This document shows, piece after piece, positions 1 through 8,925 of a DNA stretch of 64,000 nucleotides. The position numbers and the translations under genes were made by a program. The notes below the pieces were generated by a model. That model did no database searches and was not told the origin of the DNA. It was given only the letters and a program-made list of their open reading frames with translations. The stretch's first letter is position 1, and the number at the start of each line of letters is the position of its first letter. This DNA comes from Bacteroidaceae bacterium (GTDB taxonomy: Bacteria > Bacteroidota > Bacteroidia > Bacteroidales > Bacteroidaceae). The DNA is taken from assembly GCA_024688885.1 (NCBI GenBank), contig JAILDV010000057.1, forward strand, positions 1 through 64,000. The letters are read 5' to 3'.

Positions 1-2
1 TT

Positions 3-112
3 CAGGTGGCTTTGGCCCCGGTGTTCCACCTCTTCCCATCCCGAACAGAGAAGTTAAGCCCGGGCGCGCCGATGGTACTGCACCGCAATGCGGGAGAGTA
101 GGTCGCCGCCTT
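3..112 (+). rRNA. rrf: 5S ribosomal RNA
   Basis: The sequence matches the bacterial 5S pattern: the loop segment CCGAACAGAGAAGTTAAGCC and the 3' segment GGGAGAGTAGGTCGCC are both present. The ends AGGTGGC and GCCGCCT can pair to form helix I, so the gene appears complete or nearly so although it starts at the window edge. It is probably the last gene of an rRNA operon whose 16S and 23S genes lie to the left, outside the window. Confidence 0.95.
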
Positions 113-118
113 CTTGAG

Positions 119-155
119 GGAGTCTCATGCAGAAATGCAAGGGACTCCTTTTTTG
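119..155 (+). terminator. rRNA operon terminator
   Basis: Six-bp stem GGAGTC/GACTCC with an A/T-rich upper part, followed by a run of T, seven bases after the 5S gene. It is a rho-independent terminator for the rRNA operon. Confidence 0.85.
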
Positions 156-195
156 TTTGTCCTAATTCTACACCCAGAATTGTGTCGGTGTTCTT

Positions 196-1119
196 TTATT
201 TGCGAATCGGTTTTTGTTGGAAGATGATGATGTCAGCACAGGCAGTGCTGTTGAGACGAATGTCGAGAAAGTGTTTGAGGTCGTAATCATCATCTGCTCG
301 GTAGAGGATGGCGATGCTGTCAATCTGGTATGCGATGTCTAAGAATCCCCTGCGATAGCGATATTGCTGGATTGCTTTGTTGATGTGTTGCATTTTCTTC
401 CAATTGATGGCAGCTTGTGGTTCTCCATTTTTGTCTGAAGTGCGTGTCTTCACTTCTATAAAATGTATTGTGTTGTTTTTTATTGCTACGATGTCTAATT
501 CACATCCTCGATGAAGTCCCCAATTGTGATCAAGTATCTGATATCCATTTTTGGTGAGGTAGAGGGCTGCCAGTTCTTCTCCTGTATCTCCAATCTCCTG
601 TGCTGCCTGTCTCCTCTGTTTGCGGATGTCCTTATATCTTACCTCTTGTTGTTCCACTTCCTCTTGAGTGAAACATGTGCCATTTAAGAAGATATGACGT
701 ATTGTGTATTCATTGCTTAGATATTTGCCAATCATCGTGTATCTCCTACTTTTAGCAGTTTCTCTTTCGTGGTCAATGATACAGATGGAATACTCTTTTT
801 GTATTCCGTTCTTTATACGTTCAACACCTTTAAGGAAAAGCTGGCTCTTAATCACTTTGCTGTAAAGAATGGTTCCTTTTGGGTTTCTTGTTTCTTTTGG
901 AAAGATGCCAAAATGCTTGTCGAATGGGAGGTAAACAATGTTGTGTTGATTTAACACCTGCTTCAGTTCATCAGCATGCGTGTTCGTCAAGCTCATTGTG
1001 TAGGCTTGTGTACGACAGTCTACTACGCAGTTGATATGGTACGGTTGTAGGATGTGTACCAGATCTTTTGCATCTATGCTGGTATTTCCGTAGGTATAAA
1101 TGACAGGGTTTCCCTCCAT
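196..1119 (-). CDS. DUF488 domain fused to YraN/UPF0102 nuclease-like domain
   Basis: A 307-residue protein with two recognisable parts. Residues 1-150 resemble DUF488 (YTYGNTS near the N-terminus, VVDCR at 32-36, IIDHE at 114-118). Residues 176-290 match the YraN/UPF0102 family, a restriction-endonuclease-like fold with D209, E222 and K224 in the D...ExK arrangement (ELDIVA, FIEVKTR). YraN is usually a free protein of about 120 residues, so the fusion is notable. The biochemical role of either family is not established; a nucleic-acid-processing role is inference. The gene converges on the rRNA terminator. No TAnnTTTG box was seen upstream of the ATG. Confidence 0.8.
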   Translation of the reverse strand: MEGNPVIYTYGNTSIDAKDLVHILQPYHINCVVDCRTQAYTMSLTNTHADELKQVLNQHNIVYLPFDKHFGIFPKETRNPKGTILYSKVIKSQLFLKGVERIKNGIQKEYSICIIDHERETAKSRRYTMIGKYLSNEYTIRHIFLNGTCFTQEEVEQQEVRYKDIRKQRRQAAQEIGDTGEELAALYLTKNGYQILDHNWGLHRGCELDIVAIKNNTIHFIEVKTRTSDKNGEPQAAINWKKMQHINKAIQQYRYRRGFLDIAYQIDSIAILYRADDDYDLKHFLDIRLNSTACADIIIFQQKPIRK

Positions 1120-1158
1120 CTTATGTTTCTATTTGTTATTGTGATTGCTTTTATTCTG

Positions 1159-1195
1159 AAAGAGGATGTGTCAATCGTCATGACACATCCTCTTT
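1159..1195 (-). terminator. hairpin after the TPR gene
   Basis: Perfect 15-bp stem AAAGAGGATGTGTCA/TGACACATCCTCTTT with a 7-nt loop, 38 bp past the stop of the TPR gene. No long T run follows on either strand, so it may end transcription weakly or protect the 3' end. Confidence 0.6.
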
Positions 1196-1232
1196 GTAGC
1201 ATTTAATCAGGTTTCATGAATTGATACCTTCA

Positions 1233-2576
1233 TTACTTACCCTTGTAATACTTCTTGTATTTAGCGGCAAGAGCCGTCTGTTGAGTATTGTTGTAGAGAA
1301 TGTAAAGTGATTCTCCCCAGAACTCTGGCTCAGATGGTGTTGCAGCTTCAAGCTCCTTGAACAATTTGATGGCTTCTTCCAAATCTGCCTTTTTAGAGCC
1401 ATTGGTTTGTGCAATCATCCATGCTGAACGTGCAGCCATAATCAAGCATCTTTCTTCATCTGGATACTTAGCCTTAGCAGCCTGGTAGATTTCTTTTGCT
1501 TCTGCATATTTCTTCTCGTCAAAAGCCATCTGACCATCCATCAGATAGGCATTCACAGCATTGTCTTCGTCTGAGAATTCATCCTTGATGAGTTGGATGG
1601 CTTTTTTGAGTTCCTCTTTGTCCTCGCTGTTATAGCTGCCACCATTGTAGAGGTTCTGCATATGGATGAAAGCAAAGTTGGCACGCAGATCTTTCTGCTC
1701 AGGATCATCTTTCAGTGCTTCGATACCAGCTACGAGATATTTGTTCTGCTTTGCCTTATCTGTCTCGCGATAGTAATTTGACAAAGAATTGTATGCCACA
1801 CCCTTATACTTCGTGTTCATCAGGGCTTCGTATGCTGCAACAATGGTTGCTTCAGGTGTGCCTGTAATGTTCAAATATGACTGAGCACGGAAAACCTTTG
1901 CATATGTCAGCCACTCGTCAATCTGCTCCCTTGTGAAGTTCTTGGTAAGCGTGTTCTTTTCCAAGTCCTTCATGAGACTGGATTTTTCCATGATGTTGAG
2001 GAATGTTTCAGCATACTTGACACCAGACTTTAACTCCTCCTGATCATCGCTGTTGGATGAGTTCTGTGCAGCCTGCAACAAAGGCAGAGATGAATTGGCA
2101 GCTTTAATCTGATTCTGCTGATGAATCTTTGCTTTCTCCTCTGGTTTCACCTTTTCATCTTGAGACAAGTATTCGTCATACTTTTGGCAGTAGTTGATGA
2201 GTTTCATGTTTGTCTCAAGGAACTTCTTTTTCAGTTGCTCATTGTCAGGATCAGCCTTTATTTCTGCGCTTTCCTTCTGATAGTATTCATACTGAATGTC
2301 AGATGCAACCTTCCATGTTTCTACATTCTGGTTGGTGTACTGGTTCTGTACTGCAGATTCAATCAAAGGAAGTGCTTCGGCAAGTTTCTCGAAATCCGTC
2401 TTGTCACGTCCATATTCTTTGTTAGGAATGGAGGTCTCATAGATAACCTTCGCTTTTTTGAAAGTGGATTTTGCCTCTTTCGCAGCCTCTTTCTGTGCCT
2501 TCAAGGCTTCCTTGTCCTGTGCGTAAGCAGAGGAGAGAAGGAAAAGGCCGACCATCATCAAAACTAATTTTTTCAT
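1233..2576 (-). CDS. exported tetratricopeptide-repeat protein
   Basis: 447 residues beginning with a signal peptide (hydrophobic stretch LVLMMVGLFLL, SPase I site AYA|Q at residue 19). A Lys/Glu/Ala-rich region follows, then helical repeats with TPR-like features, for example YLMDGQMAFDEKKYAEAKEI and the next helix pair near residues 335-395. It is predicted to be periplasmic. It starts 44 bp after the gyrA stop on the same strand with no terminator between, so it is probably cotranscribed with gyrA. The binding partner is unknown; TPRs suggest a scaffold role only. Confidence 0.75.
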   Translation of the reverse strand: MKKLVLMMVGLFLLSSAYAQDKEALKAQKEAAKEAKSTFKKAKVIYETSIPNKEYGRDKTDFEKLAEALPLIESAVQNQYTNQNVETWKVASDIQYEYYQKESAEIKADPDNEQLKKKFLETNMKLINYCQKYDEYLSQDEKVKPEEKAKIHQQNQIKAANSSLPLLQAAQNSSNSDDQEELKSGVKYAETFLNIMEKSSLMKDLEKNTLTKNFTREQIDEWLTYAKVFRAQSYLNITGTPEATIVAAYEALMNTKYKGVAYNSLSNYYRETDKAKQNKYLVAGIEALKDDPEQKDLRANFAFIHMQNLYNGGSYNSEDKEELKKAIQLIKDEFSDEDNAVNAYLMDGQMAFDEKKYAEAKEIYQAAKAKYPDEERCLIMAARSAWMIAQTNGSKKADLEEAIKLFKELEAATPSEPEFWGESLYILYNNTQQTALAAKYKKYYKGK

Positions 2577-2620
2577 AATTGATACGGTTTTAATAAGTTT
2601 ATAAATCAGGTTGTTTGTTC

Positions 2621-5188
2621 TTATTCTTCGGTGTTGTTTGTTTCTGGTGTTGTCACATCCTCTTCATTGATGTCTTCTGGCTCTTCTGAGTGTTCCACCA
2701 CGCAGACAGAACTGATGACGTCATTACGCTTCTGGATGTCGATGAGTTTTACACCCTGGGTGTTGCGTGAAGACTTCTTGATGTCGCTCACAGCCAGACG
2801 AATCGTCACACCGCTCTTGTTGATAATCATGATGTCCTCATCTTCCATCACCTTCTTGATGGCAACAAGTTTGCCTGTCTTTTCGGTGATGTTGATGGTC
2901 TTGACACCCTTACCGTTACGGTTTGTGATGCGGTATTCGCCAATGGTTGAACGCTTGCCGACACCCTTTTCGGAGAGTACCAGAATGGTAGGCATATCAG
3001 GATAGAGTTCCTCGTCTGTTCCATTCTCTTCGGCATTCTCGTCATACCCTTCTGGCTTGGTGAGGGCAATCATGCCTACGACTTCATCTTCTTCATCGTC
3101 ATCAAGACGCATGGCCTTCACACCTGTGGCACCACGTCCCATGTTGCGGACAGTGCTTTCGTTGAAGCGGATGGCACGACCATTGTGGTTGGCAATGAGG
3201 ATTTCGTCCTTACCGCTGGTCAGCAATACCTCAACCACCTCGTCACCTTCATTCAGATTGATGGCGATGATACCGTTGTTGCGTGGACGTGAGTAGTTGA
3301 CGAATGCAGTCTTCTTGATGATGCCCTTACGGGTACAGAAGATAAGGTTGTGGTTGTTCACCCATTCTTCATCGTTGATGTTCTCGATGCAGATGAATGC
3401 TGTCACCTTGTCGTCGCTGTCGATGTTCAGAAGGTTCTGGATGGCACGTCCCTTATCGGTGCGTGAACCTTCTGGAATGTTGTACACCTTCATCCAGAAG
3501 CAGCGTCCCTTCTGTGTGAAGAACATCATGGTGTTGTGCGTATTGGCAGGATAGATGAACTCGATGAAGTCCTTGTCGCGTGCCGTTCCGCCCTTCACGC
3601 CAATACCACCACGAGCCTGTGTGCGGAACTCGGTGAGGGTAGTGCGCTTGATGTAGCCGAGGTGACTCACCGTCACGACTACCTCTTCCTTGGCATAGAA
3701 CTGTTCTGGGTCGAAGTTTTCGCTGGCAGTCAAGTCAATCTCAGTCTTACGCTCATCACCCCATTTCTCCTTCACTTCGAGGAGTTCGTCCTTCATCACC
3801 TTGCGGCAGAGAGCGTCATCGGTGAGAATCTGCTCCAAGTAAGCGATGAGTTTCTGGAGTTCGTCAAACTCTGCATGCAACTTGTCCTGCTCCAGACCTG
3901 TGAGGGCGCGGAGTCGCATGTTCACGATTTCACGAGCCTGAATCTCATCGAGGTTGAAGCGAGCCATCAAGTTGTCCATCGCCTCCTGAGGGGTCTTGGC
4001 TGCGCGGATGATGTGTACCACCTCGTCGATATTGTCGCAGGCAATGATGAGACCTTCCAGGATGTGGCTGCGCTCCTCAGCCTTGCGCTTGTCAAACTTC
4101 GTGCGGCGAATCACCACATCGTGGCGATGGTTGACGAAATAGCGGATGCAGTCTTTCAATGAGAGCTGCTTAGGACGGCGGTCTGCAATGGCGATGCAGT
4201 TCACAGCGAAGGTGCTCTGCAGATCGGTGAGCTTGAAGAGCTTGTTGCGCACCACGTTGGCATTGGCTTCACGCTTGATGTCGATGACGATACGCATACC
4301 CTCGCGGTCAGATTCATCGTTCACGTTGCTGATACCGTCAATCTTCTTCTCGTTCACAAGGGCCGCAATCTTCTTGATCAGCTCCGACTTGTTCACGTTG
4401 TATGGTATCTCGCTCACCACAATCTTATCGTGTGTGCCTTCTGATTCAATTTCTGTTTTCGAACGGATCACGATACGGCCACGTCCTGTCTCATAGGCAT
4501 CTCTGATACCATCTACACCACAGATGATGCCACCCGTCGGGAAGTCTGGACCTTTGATGTATTGCATCAAATCGAGGGTCGTCAGTTCTGGGTTGTCGAT
4601 GTAAGCCACACAACCGTCAATCACCTCGCTCAAGTTGTGAGTAGGAATGTTGGTTGCCATACCGACAGCGATACCTGTAGCACCATTCACCAAAAGGTTA
4701 GGGATACGGGTGGGGAGCACAGTTGGTTCTTTCTCCGAGTTATCGAAGTTGTCAACCATGTCCACTGTCTCCTTGTCAATGTCCTGAAGCATTGCCTCAC
4801 CGAGTTTGCTGAGACGAGCCTCAGTGTAACGCATGGCGGCAGCACCGTCACCATCGACTGAACCGAAGTTACCTTGTCCGTCAACGAGCGTGTAACGCAT
4901 TGCCCAAGGCTGAGCCAAACGAACGAGTGCACCATACACAGATGAGTCGCCATGTGGGTGCAAGTGACCCAACACATCACCTACGATACGTGCACACTTA
5001 ACAGTTGGCTTGTCCGAAGTGTTGCCGTGCTTGTCCATTGAGTAGAGAATGCGGCGGTGCACGGGCTTGAAACCGTCACGAACTTCAGGAAGGGCACGAG
5101 CCACAATCACCGACATTGAGTAGTCGATGTAGCTCTTCTTCATCGTTTCGTTGATCTCTACTTTAATAATTCTGTCTAAATCTTCCAT
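2621..5188 (-). CDS. gyrA: DNA gyrase subunit A
   Basis: 855 residues, full length for GyrA, the DNA-cutting subunit that with GyrB introduces negative supercoils. The N-terminal breakage-reunion domain carries RALPEVRDGFKPVHRRIL and the catalytic Tyr121 in AAMRYTEARLSK. The C-terminal beta-pinwheel includes the GyrA-box-like segment RTQARGGIGVKGG, and the protein ends in an acidic tail. In the quinolone-resistance-determining region Ser82 (E. coli Ser83) is kept, but the position of E. coli Asp87 is Gly86. The promoter is at 5332-5363. The product acts in the cytoplasm. Confidence 0.97.
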   Translation of the reverse strand: MEDLDRIIKVEINETMKKSYIDYSMSVIVARALPEVRDGFKPVHRRILYSMDKHGNTSDKPTVKCARIVGDVLGHLHPHGDSSVYGALVRLAQPWAMRYTLVDGQGNFGSVDGDGAAAMRYTEARLSKLGEAMLQDIDKETVDMVDNFDNSEKEPTVLPTRIPNLLVNGATGIAVGMATNIPTHNLSEVIDGCVAYIDNPELTTLDLMQYIKGPDFPTGGIICGVDGIRDAYETGRGRIVIRSKTEIESEGTHDKIVVSEIPYNVNKSELIKKIAALVNEKKIDGISNVNDESDREGMRIVIDIKREANANVVRNKLFKLTDLQSTFAVNCIAIADRRPKQLSLKDCIRYFVNHRHDVVIRRTKFDKRKAEERSHILEGLIIACDNIDEVVHIIRAAKTPQEAMDNLMARFNLDEIQAREIVNMRLRALTGLEQDKLHAEFDELQKLIAYLEQILTDDALCRKVMKDELLEVKEKWGDERKTEIDLTASENFDPEQFYAKEEVVVTVSHLGYIKRTTLTEFRTQARGGIGVKGGTARDKDFIEFIYPANTHNTMMFFTQKGRCFWMKVYNIPEGSRTDKGRAIQNLLNIDSDDKVTAFICIENINDEEWVNNHNLIFCTRKGIIKKTAFVNYSRPRNNGIIAINLNEGDEVVEVLLTSGKDEILIANHNGRAIRFNESTVRNMGRGATGVKAMRLDDDEEDEVVGMIALTKPEGYDENAEENGTDEELYPDMPTILVLSEKGVGKRSTIGEYRITNRNGKGVKTINITEKTGKLVAIKKVMEDEDIMIINKSGVTIRLAVSDIKKSSRNTQGVKLIDIQKRNDVISSVCVVEHSEEPEDINEEDVTTPETNNTEE

Positions 5189-5331
5189 TGATTATGATTG
5201 ATGTTTTTGAATTTATCGTAGTTCATCGAAGTTAAAGACTAATGTCATGTTTGCGACAAAGTATCGTCGTTAACTCCTTTAACTTCGATTACTTCTTTAA
5301 CTCCCATTTTCTTATATATTATATATGTGTA

Positions 5332-5363
5332 CAAAGTTACCTATTATAATTGGAATAAACAAA
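5332..5363 (-). promoter_or_regulatory. gyrA promoter
   Basis: On the minus strand TAACTTTG (-7 box, 5332-5339) is preceded by TTTG (5360-5363) with a 20-bp spacer, matching the Bacteroidetes consensus. The leader to the gyrA ATG is about 140 nt and A/T-rich. The -33 box touches the T run of the kdsB terminator. Apart from these two signals nothing else was recognised in the 313-bp gap 5189-5501. Confidence 0.75.
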
Positions 5364-5389
5364 AAAAGAACGGCTTTTTAACCGTTCTT
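5361..5389 (-). terminator. kdsB operon terminator
   Basis: Stem AAGAACGG/CCGTTCTT (8 bp) followed on the minus strand by a T run, about 110 bp past the kdsB stop and directly upstream of the gyrA promoter. Confidence 0.75.
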
Positions 5390-5501
5390 AAAATAAAAAA
5401 CCTTAAATTCGGCACGAAAGAAGCTCATTTTGCGATTCTCGATTCATTTTCGAGGGGGTATCGTGCTCTTTGCTTCGCGCTCTTAGAAGGAAGAAATAAG
5501 G

Positions 5502-6263
5502 CTATTTCTCTTGTATGTGTGCTTGCAGGAACTTTTCTGCCCGCTCTAAATCTTCGGGTGTGTCAATGCCGATGGTCTCGATTTCGCTGATGCCCACCTT
5601 GATTTTGTAGCCATTCTCCAACCACCGCAGTTGCTCAAGTGATTCTGCCAATTCAAGACTTGATTGGGGCAGGGCTGTAATCTCTTTCAATACGTTGGCA
5701 CGATAGGCGTAGAGACCGATGTGTTTGTAATAGGTATGCCCAGCAAGCCATTCTGAGTGTTCCTTCCCACGTGTGAATGGGATGATGCTGCGTGAAAAAT
5801 AGAGAGCCTCCATCTTCTTGTTCACCACCACTTTGGGGGAATTCACATTCTCCAGTGCCTCAAAGCCGTCTTCGGGTTTGAAGGGCTTGACGAGGGTGGC
5901 AATATCCACGCTCTCATCGTCAAAACACTGACGGATGGCTTCCAATTGCTGAGCCTGAATAAAGGGCTCATCACCTTGTATGTTGACAATCACGTCAAAT
6001 CCTGCGCCAACCTTCGTGTAAGCTTCCTGCACTCGGTCGGTCCCGCTTTTGTGATTGACGCTGGTCATCACGGCTTTGCCGCCAAAGGCTTGCACTGCTG
6101 ACATGATGCGCTCGTCGTCAGTTGCCACACACACATCATCGAGTACACCTTCCACTTGGCGATACACCCGTTCAATCACGGTCTTTCCTCCCAACATCGC
6201 TAAAGGTTTTGCGGGGAAGCGTGTGGAGGCATATCTTGCTGGTATAATTCCGATGAATTTCAT
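5502..6263 (-). CDS. kdsB: CMP-Kdo synthetase (3-deoxy-manno-octulosonate cytidylyltransferase)
   Basis: 253 residues from the chosen ATG at 6263; an in-frame TTG at 6269 would add two residues and is less likely. The N-terminal IIPARYASTRFPAKPLAMLG is the nucleotide-binding signature of KdsB, and NIQGDEPFI carries the metal/substrate acidic residues. The enzyme activates Kdo with CTP so that it can be added to lipid A, linking it to lpxA, lpxC and lpxD in the same window. It lies 24 bp downstream of the PBP gene, so the two probably form an operon read from the PBP promoter. Confidence 0.95.
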   Translation of the reverse strand: MKFIGIIPARYASTRFPAKPLAMLGGKTVIERVYRQVEGVLDDVCVATDDERIMSAVQAFGGKAVMTSVNHKSGTDRVQEAYTKVGAGFDVIVNIQGDEPFIQAQQLEAIRQCFDDESVDIATLVKPFKPEDGFEALENVNSPKVVVNKKMEALYFSRSIIPFTRGKEHSEWLAGHTYYKHIGLYAYRANVLKEITALPQSSLELAESLEQLRWLENGYKIKVGISEIETIGIDTPEDLERAEKFLQAHIQEK

Positions 6264-6287
6264 GATCAAATAGCATTAAAGGGCTGA

Positions 6288-8702
6288 CTAAAAGAATTCT
6301 TCGTCATAATCGACGCGATCTTCCTCAATTGGATGTAACAATCCTTCTGCGCTTGGGAGACCCATCAGGTCGTTCTCACAAGGTTGATAATCTTCGGGAA
6401 TGTCGAACTTGTCCTTTTCGCTGATGCCCAAGAGTTTGCTGTTATAGATTTTTCGCATTAACTTACCGAAAATAGGCAAAGCGGCTTTTGCACCTTGACC
6501 GAATGCCATGCTACCGAAGTGGATGTCACGGTCATCACCGCCCACCCAACTGGCAACCACCAGTTTTGGGCAGAAACCGATAAACCAACCATCGGCGTTG
6601 CTGTTCGTCGTACCAGTCTTACCGCCCAAGTCGCCAGTAATGTGGTAAGCACCGCCACGCAATGCGCGACCTGTACCCTCATTGATAACTGCCTTGAGCA
6701 TATATATCATTTGGCATGCCTTTTCCTTTGAAAGCACCTCGTTCATGCGTGGCGTGAAGTTGGCAATGACATTACCTTCGGAATCTTCGATGCGAGTGAC
6801 AAGCAGTGGAGAGTAGTGGATACCCATACTGGGGAAGATGGTGTAGGCACTTGCCATCTCACCGATGCTCACATCACCAGAACCCAGCGCAATGGTCAAG
6901 TTGGGTTGCATCGTATAAGTGGAAATCTTCAGTTGCTTTTCGAGGAAATCAATGAAGTTCTGTGGACGAATGAGGTTCAGCAGATACACGGATGCGTGGT
7001 TGTTAGAGTGGGCGAGTGCTGTCTTCAAAGGCACCATGCCGAGTGCGCCACCCTTAGGTGTCCATCCGCCGTAGTTCTTAGGACTTGCATCCACATAGTC
7101 ACAAGGTGTGAAACCTTGGCTTGAAAGTGCCAACGAGTAGAGCAGGGGCTTGATGGTAGAACCCACCTGACGATGACCAGGGCCCAGCACGTTGTCATAG
7201 GCGAAGAAGTCAAAATTCAAACCAGGAACATACGCCTTCACCTGTCCGTTTTCAGGGTCAATAGCACATACGCCAGCACGCAGGAATCTCTTGTAGTAGA
7301 TGATGGAATCACGTGGAGTCATGCGCGTTTCAATCATCTCGGGTGTGTCGTATGAACTGCCATACTTAAACAAGCGCATGTCAACAGGAACGTTGAATGC
7401 CTGCATGATTTCCTGATCGCTCAATCCGTCAGCTTTCATCACACGGTAACGTTCGCTCCTGCGCACATCTCTATCGATGATTTGATTCATCTTGTCCACC
7501 GTGATCTGCTTGTAAGGCCCCGTCTTTGAGTATCTGATTTCGTTTTCAAATGCGGGTTGCAGATATTTTGCCACATGCTCAAAGAGGGCTTCCTCAGCCA
7601 TCTTCTGCATGCGTGTGTCGATGCTCGTGTAAATCTTCAAACCATCTGTGTAGATGTTATAGTGAGAACCATCTTTCTTCGTGTTCTTGTTGCACCAGCC
7701 ATAAAGCGGGTCGGTTTCCCAAGCCACTGAGTCATCGTGATACTGCTGTCCCTGCCAAGAAGCATATTGACTGCGCTCAGGACGCTTTGCCATCATGATG
7801 ACACGCAGGTGCTCACGGAAGTAGGGTGCTGCACCTTCTTTGTGCGAAGTGATTTTGGGTTTGGGCAACAAAGAGAGAGGTTGTGTCTTCACCTCATCCA
7901 TTTCTGCCTGTGTGATATAGCCCTCTTTCACCATCTGTCCCAACACCACGTTGCGGCGTTCCACACAACGTTCGCTCTGCAGAAATTCACCGTTTTCTCC
8001 ACGCTTATAAGGATTGTAGAGCGACGGGTTCTTACACATGCCCACCAAAGTGGCGCACTCGTTAAGATTCAGGTCAATGGGGTCTTTGCCGAAATAGGTT
8101 CTGCAGGCATTCTTCACGCCCACACCCATGTAGAGGAAGTCGAAATAGTTGAGGTACATCGTCATGATTTCCTCTTTGGTGTAGTAGCGTTCCAATTGCA
8201 CGGCGATGAACCATTCGATAGGTTTCTGCATCATACGTGCCCCATCTGTGTGCGCCACATCAGAATAGAGCTGCTTCGCCAACTGTTGCGTGATGGTTGA
8301 ACCGCCACCGGCGCTCTTCTGTCCCATCATCAGGCGTTTCACCACCGCACGTCCGATGGCTTTCACATCAATGCCTGAATGCTCATAGAAACGGGCATCC
8401 TCCGTTGCCACCAGTGCATTCACCAGATTCTCCGGCAGTGAGTCGTAGGGCACCATCAGACGATTCTCGCTTGCATAGCTCCAAGTGCCAATCAGCTTGT
8501 TGTCCGACGAATACACGCGCGAAGCATATTTGTTGATGGGGTTTTGAAGATCACTCACAGGAGGCAGTTTTCCAAGCCATCCCTGCGAAATGGCGAATAC
8601 GCCGAAGAACATCAGAAAGATGATGATGAGTGTCACGATCCACCATCCTTTGATGGCCTTATTCACACTTGATGTATCGTTCTCTTTTTTGCTGATACCC
8701 AT
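6288..8702 (-). CDS. class A penicillin-binding protein (PBP1A-like)
   Basis: 804 residues from ATG 8702. There is a short cytoplasmic N-terminus, one membrane helix at about 18-38, a GT51 glycosyltransferase domain (EDARFYEHSGID with E101, then GGGSTITQQLAKQL), and a transpeptidase domain with SxxK at S515-K518 (GSTIK), SNN (AHSNNHA) and KTGT (GGKTGTTNS). It polymerises and crosslinks peptidoglycan at the outer face of the inner membrane. The open frame extends to a TTG at 8747, but that codon lies inside the promoter -7 box, so it cannot be the start. Operon with kdsB. Confidence 0.93.
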   Translation of the reverse strand: MGISKKENDTSSVNKAIKGWWIVTLIIIFLMFFGVFAISQGWLGKLPPVSDLQNPINKYASRVYSSDNKLIGTWSYASENRLMVPYDSLPENLVNALVATEDARFYEHSGIDVKAIGRAVVKRLMMGQKSAGGGSTITQQLAKQLYSDVAHTDGARMMQKPIEWFIAVQLERYYTKEEIMTMYLNYFDFLYMGVGVKNACRTYFGKDPIDLNLNECATLVGMCKNPSLYNPYKRGENGEFLQSERCVERRNVVLGQMVKEGYITQAEMDEVKTQPLSLLPKPKITSHKEGAAPYFREHLRVIMMAKRPERSQYASWQGQQYHDDSVAWETDPLYGWCNKNTKKDGSHYNIYTDGLKIYTSIDTRMQKMAEEALFEHVAKYLQPAFENEIRYSKTGPYKQITVDKMNQIIDRDVRRSERYRVMKADGLSDQEIMQAFNVPVDMRLFKYGSSYDTPEMIETRMTPRDSIIYYKRFLRAGVCAIDPENGQVKAYVPGLNFDFFAYDNVLGPGHRQVGSTIKPLLYSLALSSQGFTPCDYVDASPKNYGGWTPKGGALGMVPLKTALAHSNNHASVYLLNLIRPQNFIDFLEKQLKISTYTMQPNLTIALGSGDVSIGEMASAYTIFPSMGIHYSPLLVTRIEDSEGNVIANFTPRMNEVLSKEKACQMIYMLKAVINEGTGRALRGGAYHITGDLGGKTGTTNSNADGWFIGFCPKLVVASWVGGDDRDIHFGSMAFGQGAKAALPIFGKLMRKIYNSKLLGISEKDKFDIPEDYQPCENDLMGLPSAEGLLHPIEEDRVDYDEEFF

Positions 8703-8744
8703 AATGCTTTGTAAAGTTTCTGTTAGATGCTGTGAAATGTCATG

Positions 8745-8752
8745 CAAAGGTA
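8745..8752 (-). promoter_or_regulatory. promoter of the PBP-kdsB operon
   Basis: TACCTTTG on the minus strand, giving a leader of about 40 nt to ATG 8702. The -33 region is not clear. The box decides the start codon of the PBP gene. Confidence 0.65.
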
Positions 8753-8890
8753 CGAATATTTCTTGATAGCCGAAAAGGAAAAAAGGAAAAAGCTATCCGA
8801 ATAGCCCTCAAAACAACACAGAAACGTCCATTAAACATAAAAAAAAGTGAAAAAAGCAGAAAAATGTTCTTTCTGTTAGAAAAAAGAATT

Positions 8891-8898
8891 ATCTTTGC
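8891..8898 (+). promoter_or_regulatory. promoter of the carboxymuconolactone decarboxylase-like gene
   Basis: TATCTTTG, 27 bp before the ATG at 8926. It lies back to back with the PBP promoter in an A-rich 223-bp divergent region. No good -33 box. Confidence 0.6.
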
Positions 8899-8925
8899 AA
8901 AAACATCAAAACTTATAGTATAACC

